A stretch of 64,000 bases of DNA, taken from positions 3,765,501 through 3,829,500 of the forward strand of contig NZ_CP029190.1 in the NCBI RefSeq assembly GCF_008642295.1, written 5' to 3'. The translations under genes and the position numbers were made by a program. The stretch comes from Streptomyces venezuelae (lineage in GTDB: Bacteria; Actinomycetota; Actinomycetes; Streptomycetales; Streptomycetaceae). Position 1 is the first letter of the stretch. Each line of letters starts with the position of its first letter. This document shows, piece after piece, positions 52,973 through 61,130 of the stretch. The notes below the pieces were generated by a model. That model worked only from the letters and a program-made list of their open reading frames with translations, was not told the origin of the DNA and did not search any database.

Positions 52973-53947
52973 CTAGTCGCGGTTTGCGCCCGGCGGGAGC
53001 TCGCGGAGCCCGGAGCCGGACCGGAGGTTCCTGGGCGCCGGGCCCAGGCTGTATTCCATGATCTTCTTGGCGTCGTCGTACCGGCTGGTGACCGAGGACG
53101 AGCCGAGCACCACGCCGGTCACCGTCTTGCCGTTGCGGGTGGCGGCGAAGACCAGGCAGGGCCCGGCCGGGGTGTTGGTGCCGGTCTTGACGCCGATCGC
53201 ACCGTTGTAGGCGCCGATCAGCTGGTTGGAGTTCGGCCAGCTGTACTTGCGGGTGTTGCCATTGGCGGCGGTGGCGGTCGCGTTCATCGTGGACCGCGCC
53301 ACGAGCTTCTTGAACTCGGTGTTCTGCATCGCGGACCGGGCGAGCCGGGAGAGATCGCGCGGGGTCGTGTAGTTGCCCGCGCTGTAGTTGGGCGAGTTGC
53401 CGTCGAAGGAGTCGAACCTGGTGTTCGTCAGGCCGAGGGCCTTCGCCTTCGCGTTCATCTGGGCGATGAAGTCGGCGGTGCGGGCGGCGCGGGTGCTGCC
53501 CTTGCCGTAGGTGTCGGCGAGCGCGTAGGCGGCGTCGCAGCCCGAGGGGCCCATCATCGCGTTGAGCATGCCGTACGTCGTGAGCTTGTCGCCGACGAAC
53601 AGGTACGCGCTGCTCGCGCCGACCTTGGTGACGTAGTCCGGGTACGCCTTCTGGACCGTGATCTTGCGGCTCAGGTCCAGCTTGGGCTGCGAGAGCACCA
53701 CATAGGCCGTCATGATCTTGGTGGTGCTGGCCATCGGACGGCGGGTGTCGGCGGCCTTGGCGAACTGGCCGACGCCGTTGCCGTTGTCCAGCAGGAAGGC
53801 GCCCTTGGCGGTCACGGTCGGCCAGCCGGGCGGGTTGGCGGCAGATGCGCCGGTGGCGAGCGGGGTGGCGGTCAGCAGCGCGCCGGTGGCGGTGGCCACG
53901 AGCACGGCGCGGCGGGCGCGCGAAAAGCCGGTTCTGCCAATTTTCAA
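52973..53947 (-). CDS. Serine-type D-Ala-D-Ala carboxypeptidase (S11)
   Basis: 324 residues. A signal peptide (about 34 residues, ending LATGASA) is followed by an S11 penicillin-binding domain with nucleophile motif STTK (PMASTTKIMTA), the second motif as SGC (MMGPSGCDAAYALAD) in place of the usual SGN, and KTGT (GVKTGTNTPAGP). It trims D-Ala from muropeptides. The TTG at 53947 is preferred since GGGGGA precedes it by 6 nt and the signal peptide starts there; an ATG at 54055 would add 36 residues before the signal. No C-terminal anchor helix is visible. Confidence 0.87.
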   Translation of the reverse strand: MKIGRTGFSRARRAVLVATATGALLTATPLATGASAANPPGWPTVTAKGAFLLDNGNGVGQFAKAADTRRPMASTTKIMTAYVVLSQPKLDLSRKITVQKAYPDYVTKVGASSAYLFVGDKLTTYGMLNAMMGPSGCDAAYALADTYGKGSTRAARTADFIAQMNAKAKALGLTNTRFDSFDGNSPNYSAGNYTTPRDLSRLARSAMQNTEFKKLVARSTMNATATAANGNTRKYSWPNSNQLIGAYNGAIGVKTGTNTPAGPCLVFAATRNGKTVTGVVLGSSSVTSRYDDAKKIMEYSLGPAPRNLRSGSGLRELPPGANRD

Positions 53948-54149
53948 GAGGGGTCCCCCGAGTTCGCGAAGACGGTTCCGTCCGGGCCTGCCTGCGGTGG
54001 CGGCCCGGATGGAAGACACCCGATGGATCCGGATGGATGTGCGGGGTCGGGGCATCGTTGCTGTTCCGCAATCTGCCTTGCCGGCTGCCGCGCCGGCTGC
54101 CTCGCCGTCCGGATGGTGGACGGGGCCTGAGTTGTGTCCTACATGTATC

Positions 54150-54155
54150 TATGCT
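54150..54155 (+). promoter_or_regulatory. -10 element of leaderless GntR gene
   Basis: TATGCT ends 6 nt before the ATG at 54162; the preceding TACATGTA is a small palindrome that could be an autoregulatory site. Confidence 0.45.
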
Positions 54156-54161
54156 GCGTCC

Positions 54162-54836
54162 ATGCCATCCCCAGCCACAGGCGCAGCAGTGAAGCAGCCG
54201 CCCGCCGCCGACCGGGTCTACCGGCACGTCAAGCAGGGCGTCCTGGACCGGTCCTACGAGGGCGGCACCCTCCTCACCGAGGGCGAGCTGGCCGAGGCCG
54301 TCGGGGTGTCCCGGACACCGGTGCGCGAGGCCCTGCTGCGGCTGGAGACCGAGGGGCTGATCAGGCTCTACCCGAAGAAGGGCGCGCTGGTCCTGCCGGT
54401 GTCCGCCCAGGAGATCGCGGACGTGGTCGAAACCCGGCTGCTGGTCGAGGAGTTCACGGTCCGCCGGGCCGTGCCGGCCCCGCCCGCGCTGCTTGCGCGG
54501 CTGGCAGAGCTGCTGGAGGAGCAGCGCCGGCAGGCGGAGTGCGGGGACCTGGCCGCCATGATGGTCGCCGACCGCTGCTTCCACGCCGAGATCGTCCGGC
54601 ACGCCGGGAATCAGATCCTGGCCCGGCTCTACGACCAGCTGCGGGACCGGCAGCTGCGGATGGGCGTCGCCCTGCTGCACGCCCACCCCGACCGCATCGC
54701 CCGTACCCTCACCGAGCACGCGGAGATCCTGGACGCGCTGCGGGCGGGCGACGAGGAGGCCGCGGCGGCTGCGGTGCGGGGCCATATCGCCCGGGTCGAG
54801 TCGCTGGCCCGCGGTACGTCTCGCGGGACCGCCTGA
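54162..54836 (+). CDS. GntR-family regulator (FCD subfamily)
   Basis: 224 residues. The N-terminal winged helix lies at 15-80 (DRVYRHVKQGVLDRSYEGG, LTEGELAEAVGVSRTPVREA) and the C-terminal FCD ligand domain at 90-215, with metal-binding-type histidines in DRCFHAEIVRHAGN and TLTEHAEILDAL. No ribosome site; leaderless initiation is likely. The stop overlaps the MFS gene start by ATGA reversed (TGATG), so it probably controls that transporter. Confidence 0.92.
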   Translation: MPSPATGAAVKQPPAADRVYRHVKQGVLDRSYEGGTLLTEGELAEAVGVSRTPVREALLRLETEGLIRLYPKKGALVLPVSAQEIADVVETRLLVEEFTVRRAVPAPPALLARLAELLEEQRRQAECGDLAAMMVADRCFHAEIVRHAGNQILARLYDQLRDRQLRMGVALLHAHPDRIARTLTEHAEILDALRAGDEEAAAAAVRGHIARVESLARGTSRGTA

Positions 54837-56203
54837 TGACCGCGGTGGCCGGCGGCCGGCCGGGTGCCGGTGCCGTCGTGCCGGAGCCCCCCGGCGGCCG
54901 GCAGGCCGTTCTGATCTGGTCCATCGGCGTGGCCGTCTACTTCGTCGCCGTCATCTTCCGCACCAGCCTGGGCGTCGCCGGCCTGGACGCGGCCGACCGC
55001 TTCCAGGTCAACTCCTCCGCCCTGGCCACCTTCTCCCTCCTCCAGCTGCTCGTCTACGCGGGCATGCAGATACCCGTCGGCCTGATGGTCGACCGGCTCG
55101 GCACCAAGAAGGTGCTCACGCTCGGCGCGGTCCTCTTCACCGCCGGCCAGGTCGGCTTCGCCCTCTCCCCCTCGTACGGGATGGCGCTTGCCGCCCGCGC
55201 CCTGCTCGGCTGCGGCGACGCGATGACCTTCATCTCCGTACTCCGCCTCGGCACCCGGTGGTTCCCGGCCCGCCGGGGCCCCCTGATGGCCCAGCTCGCC
55301 GGTCTCGTCGGCATGGCCGGGAACCTGGTCTCCACCCTTGTCCTCGCACCCGTCCTGCACGACCTCGGCTGGGTCCCCGCCTTCGCCGGCAGTGCGGTGG
55401 CCGGGCTGGTCGTGCTGGTTCCGGTGGTGCTGTTCCTGAAGGACCAGCCCGAGTCCGGCGGTGGCGAGCAGGGCGGTCAGCTCGGTGGCGTCGGCTTTGT
55501 GCGGACCCAGATCGCCGAGTCCTGGCGGGAGCCCGGCACCCGCCTGGGCCTGTGGGTCCACTTCACCACCCAGTTCCCGGCCATGGTGTTCCTGCTGCTG
55601 TGGGGCATGCCGTTCCTGGTCGAGGCGCAAGGACTGACCCGCTCCACCGCGGGCGGCCTGCTGACCCTGGTGGTCGCCTCCAACATGGTCTTCGGCCTGG
55701 CCTACGGCCAGATCGTCGGCCGCCGCCAGTCGTCCCGGATCCCCCTCGCGCTCGGCACGGTCGGCGCGACCGCCCTGCTGTGGGCAGCCACCCTCGCCTA
55801 CCCGGGGGACCGGGCGCCGATGTGGCTGCTGGTCTCCCTGTGCGTGGTGCTCGGCACCTGCGGCCCGGCCTCGATGATCGGCTTCGACTTCGCCCGGCCG
55901 GCCAACCCGCCCGCCCGGCAGGGCACCGCCTCCGGCATCACCAACATGGGCGGCTTCCTCGCCTCGATGACCACACTGCTGGTGGTGGGCGTCCTGCTCG
56001 ATGCCACGGGTGACGACTACCGGATCGCGTTCTCCACCGTCTTCGTGCTCCAGCTGCTGGGCGTGAGCCGGATCCTCCGGCTGCGCGGTGCGGCCCTGCG
56101 CCGCGAAGCCGGCCGCCTCGCCGCCGCCGTCCCGCCCCAGGCCAACCAGGCCGATCGGGCCGGCCGGCCGGGGGCCGGGGTGGTGCCGCCTCCTACGGGG
56201 TGA
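54836..56203 (+). CDS. MFS transporter
   Basis: 455 residues with twelve probable helices. The MFS loop 2-3 signature GLMVDRLGTKKVLTLGAVLF is clear, and NLVSTLVLAPVLHDLGWVPA, FPAMVFLLLWGMPFLVEA and NMGGFLASMTTLLVVGVLLD mark later helices. The layout suggests an anion or organic-acid type carrier (close to sugar-phosphate/nitrate permeases), but the substrate is unknown. Translationally coupled to the upstream GntR gene. Its 3' end overlaps the convergent mycothiol-type gene by 11 bp. Confidence 0.9.
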   Translation: MTAVAGGRPGAGAVVPEPPGGRQAVLIWSIGVAVYFVAVIFRTSLGVAGLDAADRFQVNSSALATFSLLQLLVYAGMQIPVGLMVDRLGTKKVLTLGAVLFTAGQVGFALSPSYGMALAARALLGCGDAMTFISVLRLGTRWFPARRGPLMAQLAGLVGMAGNLVSTLVLAPVLHDLGWVPAFAGSAVAGLVVLVPVVLFLKDQPESGGGEQGGQLGGVGFVRTQIAESWREPGTRLGLWVHFTTQFPAMVFLLLWGMPFLVEAQGLTRSTAGGLLTLVVASNMVFGLAYGQIVGRRQSSRIPLALGTVGATALLWAATLAYPGDRAPMWLLVSLCVVLGTCGPASMIGFDFARPANPPARQGTASGITNMGGFLASMTTLLVVGVLLDATGDDYRIAFSTVFVLQLLGVSRILRLRGAALRREAGRLAAAVPPQANQADRAGRPGAGVVPPPTG

Positions 56204-57023
56204 CCGCGAAGTTCGCCAGGATCGCGTCCGCCAGCTCCTGGTCGCCCTCCACCTTCAGCCGGTCGGCCACGGCCGCCGGCCGGACCCGGCCCGCGGCCAG
56301 CCGTACGTACGTCTCCCAGTCCATGGCCAGCGTCACCGCCGGGCCCAGCGACGGGGTGCCGTCCACCGTCCCGTGGCCCGCCGCGTCCACCCGTACCGTC
56401 CGCAGGAACTCCAGCGGACCGTGCACGTCCAGCACCACCGCCGAATGCGCGGGCGCGCCCGCGCGCTTCGCCACCACCTTCGGCAGCCCCGCGAGCAGCA
56501 GGTCCCGCACCACCACCGCGCCCGGCGAGTCCAGGTTCCCCGGCCGGCCGAGCGCCGTCCGCAGGTCCTGCTCGTGGATCCACACGTCGAACGCCCGCAG
56601 CCGCAGTGCGGTCTCCAGCGTCACCTGCTCGCCCAGCGGCCCCCGCACCATCGTCTGCGGATCCCGCTTCTCGTTCCGCAGCTGCCGGGCCCGCCGGATG
56701 AGCGTGTACTCCAGCTCCGAGGTCATCTCCGGCGCGGTGTGGTGCCGGCGCACGTCGACCTGCACCTCCATGTACCGGGTGAACTCGTCGACCACGTGCC
56801 GCAGATCCCGCGGCAGCGTGTGGATCGGCCGCGGGTCGCCGAGCATCTCGCACTCGATCCCGATGACATGGGACACCACATCCCGAACCGACCAGCCCGG
56901 GCACGGGGTGGCCCGGTTCCACTCGGCCTCCGGCAGCGGCTGGACGAGCTCGGATATCGCCTCGATGGAGTGCGTCCACGCGTCGGCGTACGGCTGAAGG
57001 CTGGGATGGGGAAGGACGGTCAA
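56193..57023 (-). CDS. Maleylpyruvate isomerase / mycothiol-dependent enzyme family protein
   Basis: 276 residues. The DinB-like N-terminal helical bundle shows WTHSIEAISELVQPLPEAEW, TPCPGWSVRDVVSHVIGIEC with the metal-binding His, and LRAFDVWIHEQDLRTALGRP with a second His region; a C-terminal SCP2-like part follows (AGHGTVDGTPSLGPAVTLAM). Members use mycothiol as thiol cofactor. The TTG at 57023 is chosen because GAGGGG lies 5 nt upstream; another TTG at 57047 is possible. The specific substrate is unknown. Confidence 0.82.
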   Translation of the reverse strand: MTVLPHPSLQPYADAWTHSIEAISELVQPLPEAEWNRATPCPGWSVRDVVSHVIGIECEMLGDPRPIHTLPRDLRHVVDEFTRYMEVQVDVRRHHTAPEMTSELEYTLIRRARQLRNEKRDPQTMVRGPLGEQVTLETALRLRAFDVWIHEQDLRTALGRPGNLDSPGAVVVRDLLLAGLPKVVAKRAGAPAHSAVVLDVHGPLEFLRTVRVDAAGHGTVDGTPSLGPAVTLAMDWETYVRLAAGRVRPAAVADRLKVEGDQELADAILANFAVTP

Positions 57024-57170
57024 CGGAACCCCTCGCGTGCGGTTCAATGGCGCAGTGGCGCGTTGTGGACTTGTTTTCCCAAGCTACGCTGCCCAGGAGC
57101 ACCCCGGCAGTGCTTTCGTGTGACGATCGTAGGCCCGAGTTGACGGCTTGAACGCCAGGACGGTGGTACC

Positions 57171-57965
57171 GTGCGCGCCTCTCTCCTCCAAATCGCCGTG
57201 GACGACGCCGAGTCGGTCCCGGCCCGCCGGGCCCGGGTCGCCGCGCTGGTCCGCGAACAGCGGGACGCCGACCTGGTGGTACTGCCGGAGCTGTGGCCGA
57301 TGGGAGCCTTTGCGTACGAGCAGTTCGAGACGGAGGCCGAGCCGCTGGACGGCCCGACGTACGCCGAGCTCTCGAAGGCCGCCAGGGACGCCGGGGTCTG
57401 GCTGCACGCCGGGTCGATCGTGGAGCGGGCGGGAGACGGCCGGCTGTACAACACGGCACTGGTGATCTCCCCGGCCGGCGAGCTGGCCGCCACCTACCGT
57501 AAGATCCACCGCTTTGGCTTCGACGAGGGCGAGGCCGTGCTGATGTCGGCCGGCGACTCCCTGACGGTCGTGGAGCTCCCCGAGCAGACCCTGGGCCTGG
57601 CCACCTGCTACGACCTGCGCTTCCCGGAGCTCTTCCGCGGCCTGGTCGACTCCGGGGCCACCACCCTGGTCGTCTCGGCGGGCTGGCCCGAACGCCGCCG
57701 GGCCCACTGGACCCTGCTGAACCGGGCCCGGGCGATCGAGGAACAGTCGTACGTCCTGGCCTGCGCCACGGCCGGCACCCACGCAGGGGTGCAGCAGGCG
57801 GGCCACAGCCTGGTGGTCGACCCCTGGGGCGAGGTCCTGGCGGAGGCCGGCCCGGGCGAGCAGGTCCTGACGGTGGACCTGGACCCGGCGAAGGTGGCGG
57901 AGACCCGCGAACAGTTCCCGGCCCTGAAGGACCGCATGCTGGGCATCCGCCCGGCCACCGGCTGA
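57171..57965 (+). CDS. Carbon-nitrogen hydrolase (nitrilase superfamily)
   Basis: 264 residues, single CN-hydrolase domain. The Glu-Lys-Cys triad is visible in VVLPELWPMG, TYRKIHRFGF and LATCYDLRFPELFR. The short length and the RFPELFR motif resemble omega-amidase / Nit-type members. The reaction is hydrolysis of an amide or deaminated glutathione-like metabolite; the exact substrate is unknown. GTG start; the start is less certain because a TACCGT hexamer overlaps it. Confidence 0.9.
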   Translation: MRASLLQIAVDDAESVPARRARVAALVREQRDADLVVLPELWPMGAFAYEQFETEAEPLDGPTYAELSKAARDAGVWLHAGSIVERAGDGRLYNTALVISPAGELAATYRKIHRFGFDEGEAVLMSAGDSLTVVELPEQTLGLATCYDLRFPELFRGLVDSGATTLVVSAGWPERRRAHWTLLNRARAIEEQSYVLACATAGTHAGVQQAGHSLVVDPWGEVLAEAGPGEQVLTVDLDPAKVAETREQFPALKDRMLGIRPATG

Positions 57966-57988
57966 CCCTCAGCTCCGGAAGCGGTGCC

Positions 57989-58570
57989 TCACTTCAGTTC
58001 GGTGGTGTCGAGTACGAGGTCGAAGGGCTCGGGCAGCCGGACGGGCGTCCCGAAGGGGTGCGGGCCGTCCGCGGCCTCGTACCCGAGCTGCCCGGGCTGG
58101 GAGAACAGGGTGACCTCGCGGCTGATCCGGTCGACCAGCAGGTAGAGCGGGGCCCCGTACTCGGCGTACCGCTTGCGCTTGACGACGCGGTCGGTCTCCG
58201 CGTTGGACTGGGACGTGACCTCGACGACCAGGAGCGTCTGGTCGGGCAGCAGCGCTCCTGCCCCGGAGGCAAGCTCTCGCGGCACGACAGCGAAGTCCGG
58301 CACGTACCAGTTCGCGGTTTTAGGAAAGTCCAGGTTGCCAGACCCTGTGATACAGCCGAGTTCCCGGGCCCGTGGCTTCACCTGGTCCCGAATGACTTCA
58401 GTCGTGTCCTCGTGGTCCCACGTCGGCGGCCTGACCTCGCCGCATCCCCCCTGGATGACCCCCTCGATGATCTCCACGCGGTCACCCTGCATGTGCTGAA
58501 TGGCGTACTTCAGAGCCCGTTCGGGATCCACACCCGTGGTGTAGTCACGAGGCTCGGCGGCGGTGGCCAT
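57989..58570 (-). CDS. Uma2 family protein (PD-(D/E)XK nuclease-like)
   Basis: 193 residues. The DUF820/Uma2 core shows VEIIEGVIQGG, WYVPDFAVVPRE with the conserved Pro-Asp, LLVVEVTSQSNAETDRVVKR with Glu and following Lys, and KRYAEYGAPLYLLVD. These are the acidic and basic residues of a restriction-endonuclease-like fold. Uma2 genes are multicopy in actinobacteria and their role is unknown. AAGGAG lies 8 nt before the ATG. Confidence 0.88.
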   Translation of the reverse strand: MATAAEPRDYTTGVDPERALKYAIQHMQGDRVEIIEGVIQGGCGEVRPPTWDHEDTTEVIRDQVKPRARELGCITGSGNLDFPKTANWYVPDFAVVPRELASGAGALLPDQTLLVVEVTSQSNAETDRVVKRKRYAEYGAPLYLLVDRISREVTLFSQPGQLGYEAADGPHPFGTPVRLPEPFDLVLDTTELK

Positions 58571-58690
58571 GACGTCACTCCTTCCGTCTCGGTCCCACGC
58601 TGCCACCCCGGCTGCCCCGCCGTCTCGCGGTTGCCGGGGCCGTCACCCGTGCGGGTATCGCACAAAAGACGGGATGGCACCCTTGGCCGT

Positions 58691-60529
58691 ATGACTTCTG
58701 CCGCGTCCACACCCCGACGACGTGCCCGTGTCCGCGCCCCCGAGCTGATCGGCAAGGGCGGCTGGCTGAACACCGGGGGCACCGAGCTCTCCCTCGCCGA
58801 CCTGCGCGGGAAGATTGTGATCGCCGATTTTTGGACGTTTTGCTGCATCAACTGCCTGCACGTCCTCGATGAGCTCCGTGAGCTGGAGGAGAAGCACCGC
58901 GACACCGTCGTGATCATCGGGGTGCATTCGCCGAAGTTCGTGCACGAGGCCGATCACCAGGCCGTTGTCGATGCCGTCGAGCGGTACGAGGTCCACCACC
59001 CCGTGCTCGACGATCCCGAGCTGGTGACCTGGAAGCAGTACGCCGTCCGCGCCTGGCCCACGCTCGTCGTGATCGACCCCGAGGGGTATGTGGTCGCGCA
59101 GCACGCCGGCGAGGGGCATGCGCACGCCATCGAGCGGCTGGTCGAGGAGCTCGAGGCGGAGCACGAGGCCAAGGGGACGCTGCGGCGCGGGGACGGGCCG
59201 TATGTGGCGCCGGAGCCGGAGGCGACCCATCTGCGGTTCCCCGGCAAGGCCGTTGTGCTCGGCAACGGGAACTTCCTGGTGTCGGACTCCACGCGGCACC
59301 AGCTGGTCGAGATCGCCCCGGACGGGGAGAGCGTCGTACGGCGCATCGGCAGCGGGGAGCGCGGGTTCGGGCCGGAGGCGTTCAGCGAGCCGCAGGGGCT
59401 CGCGCTGCTGCCCGACGGGAAGGTCGTGGTGGCGGACACCGTCAATCACGCGCTGAGGGTGTTCGACCCGGAGAGCGGAGCGGTGGAGACGGTCGCGGGC
59501 ACCGGCCGGCAGTGGTGGCAGGGCTCGCCCACCGCCGGCCCCGCCCGGGAGGTGGACCTGTCCTCGCCGTGGGACGTGGCCTGGTGGCAGGACCGGGTGT
59601 GGATCGCCATGGCCGGCGTGCACCAGCTGTGGACCTGGGACCCCGCGACGGGCACCGTCGAGGCCGCGGCCGGGACCACCAACGAGGGGCTCGTGGACGG
59701 GCCCGCCGCCGAGGCCTGGTTCGCGCAGCCGTCCGGGCTCGCCGCCGCCGGGGACCGGCTGTGGATCGCCGACTCCGAGACCTCCGCGCTGCGCTGGATC
59801 GACACCGAGGGGACGGTGCACACGGCCGTCGGGACCGGGCTGTTCGACTTCGGGCACCGGGACGGGGCCGCCGGGCATGCACTGCTCCAGCACCCGCTCG
59901 GAGTGACCGCGCTGCCGGACGGGTCCGTGGCGGTCTGCGACACGTACAACCACGCGCTGCGCCGGTTCGACCCGGCGACCGGGCAGGTCAGCACCCTCGC
60001 CACCGATCTGCGGGAGCCCAGTGACGCGGTGCTCGACGGCGAGGAGATCGTGGTCGTCGAATCGGCCCGGCACCGGCTGACCCGGCTGCGGCTGCCCGAG
60101 GAGGCGGTACGGGTGGATGCGGTGGCGCACCGCACGCAGCGGGCCGCCACCGAGGTGGCGGGCGGGGCGCTGCGGCTGGACGTGGTGTTCCGGGCGCCGA
60201 CCGGGCAGAAGCTGGACACCCGGTACGGGCCGTCCACCCGGCTGCTGGTGTCCTCGACCCCGCCGGAGCTGCTCGCGGAGGGGGCGGGCGCCGGGACCGA
60301 CCTGTTCCGGGAGCTCCGGCTGGCCGACGGGGCCGGCTCCGGTGTGCTGCACGTTTCGGCGATGGCCGCGTCCTGCGACGACGACCCGGAGAACGAGTAC
60401 CCGGCCTGCCATGTGCATCAGCAGGACTGGGGGGTTCCGGTGACGGTCGCGGCCGGCGGGGTCTCCCGGCTCGCGCTGGTGCTGGCGGGCATGGACGACG
60501 GGGACGAGGGAGAAGGGGAGGGCGTGTGA
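58691..60529 (+). CDS. Thioredoxin-like and NHL-repeat protein (NHLRC2-like)
   Basis: 612 residues. The N-terminal 160 residues are a thioredoxin/TlpA-like fold with active site FCCINCLHVL (Cys-Ile-Asn-Cys). NHL repeats forming a beta propeller follow (about 185-500), e.g. FSEPQGLALLPDGKVVVADT, VNHALRVFDPESG and HPLGVTALPDGSVAVCDTYN. The last 100 residues form a separate beta-rich domain. The order thioredoxin - NHL - C-terminal domain is that of NHLRC2 proteins. No signal peptide, so it is probably cytoplasmic. The redox partner is unknown. Confidence 0.9.
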   Translation: MTSAASTPRRRARVRAPELIGKGGWLNTGGTELSLADLRGKIVIADFWTFCCINCLHVLDELRELEEKHRDTVVIIGVHSPKFVHEADHQAVVDAVERYEVHHPVLDDPELVTWKQYAVRAWPTLVVIDPEGYVVAQHAGEGHAHAIERLVEELEAEHEAKGTLRRGDGPYVAPEPEATHLRFPGKAVVLGNGNFLVSDSTRHQLVEIAPDGESVVRRIGSGERGFGPEAFSEPQGLALLPDGKVVVADTVNHALRVFDPESGAVETVAGTGRQWWQGSPTAGPAREVDLSSPWDVAWWQDRVWIAMAGVHQLWTWDPATGTVEAAAGTTNEGLVDGPAAEAWFAQPSGLAAAGDRLWIADSETSALRWIDTEGTVHTAVGTGLFDFGHRDGAAGHALLQHPLGVTALPDGSVAVCDTYNHALRRFDPATGQVSTLATDLREPSDAVLDGEEIVVVESARHRLTRLRLPEEAVRVDAVAHRTQRAATEVAGGALRLDVVFRAPTGQKLDTRYGPSTRLLVSSTPPELLAEGAGAGTDLFRELRLADGAGSGVLHVSAMAASCDDDPENEYPACHVHQQDWGVPVTVAAGGVSRLALVLAGMDDGDEGEGEGV

Positions 60530-61044
60530 CGCCGGACTTGCGGACCGGGCGGCTGCTGCTGGAGGCGTACCGGCCGGAGGACGAGGACGAGTTCGTCGGG
60601 CTGTTCCAGAACCCGCTGGTCTCCCGGTGGATGGGCGAGGGCACGGAGACCGAGGAGAGCGACCGGGCCCTGTTCGGGCGGATCTTCGACAAGGTGTACG
60701 CACAGGGGCTGTTCGACGTCTGGGCGGTGCGCCGGGCCGGGGGCGGGCCGGTGATCGGGCATGCCGAGATCAAGCGGACCGAGCAGGTCGACGGGCACGA
60801 GATCGTGTACGCGCTGGCTCCGGAGGCGTGGGGGAGCGGGCTCGGCACCGAACTGGCCCGGGCGGTCATCGGGTACGGCTGGGCCACCCTCGGCCTGGCC
60901 GAGGTGTACGCGACGGTGGCCGCGCCGAACGAGGGCTCCCTGGTGCTGCTCGACCGGCTCGGGTTCCGGTGGGTGCGGGACATCGCGGAGGAGGACGGCA
61001 GTACCACCAGGGTGCTGGTGCTGCCGCGTCCGGCCGGCGGCTGA
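60526..61044 (+). CDS. GNAT-family N-acetyltransferase
   Basis: 172 residues of RimJ/L type: LRTGRLLLEAYRPEDEDEF, VIGHAEIKRTEQVDGHEIVY, LAPEAWGSGLGTELARAVIG (acetyl-CoA loop) and VAAPNEGSLVLLDRLGFRWV. GTG start overlapping the upstream stop by 4 bp (GTGTGA), so it is coupled to the thioredoxin-NHL gene. The acceptor is unknown. Confidence 0.9.
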   Translation: MTPDLRTGRLLLEAYRPEDEDEFVGLFQNPLVSRWMGEGTETEESDRALFGRIFDKVYAQGLFDVWAVRRAGGGPVIGHAEIKRTEQVDGHEIVYALAPEAWGSGLGTELARAVIGYGWATLGLAEVYATVAAPNEGSLVLLDRLGFRWVRDIAEEDGSTTRVLVLPRPAGG

Positions 61045-61117
61045 CCCCGCGTGACCGGGGGTTATCCCCCGTCAACAGGCGCCGGTCAGCCTGATGTTGG
61101 TCCGGCGGCGGGTTTCG

Positions 61118-61123
61118 TAGCGT
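61118..61123 (+). promoter_or_regulatory. -10 element of leaderless lipase-like gene
   Basis: TAGCGT ends 7 nt before the ATG at 61131; an ATG at 61125 would lie too close to it. It supports ATG 61131 (or 61134) as the true start. Confidence 0.45.
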
Positions 61124-61130
61124 CATGGGC

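Noticed and set aside
53948..54055. N-terminal extension of the D,D-carboxypeptidase from ATG 54055
   Set aside because: It would place a 36-residue charged segment before the signal peptide; TTG 53947 with its ribosome site gives a normal signal sequence.
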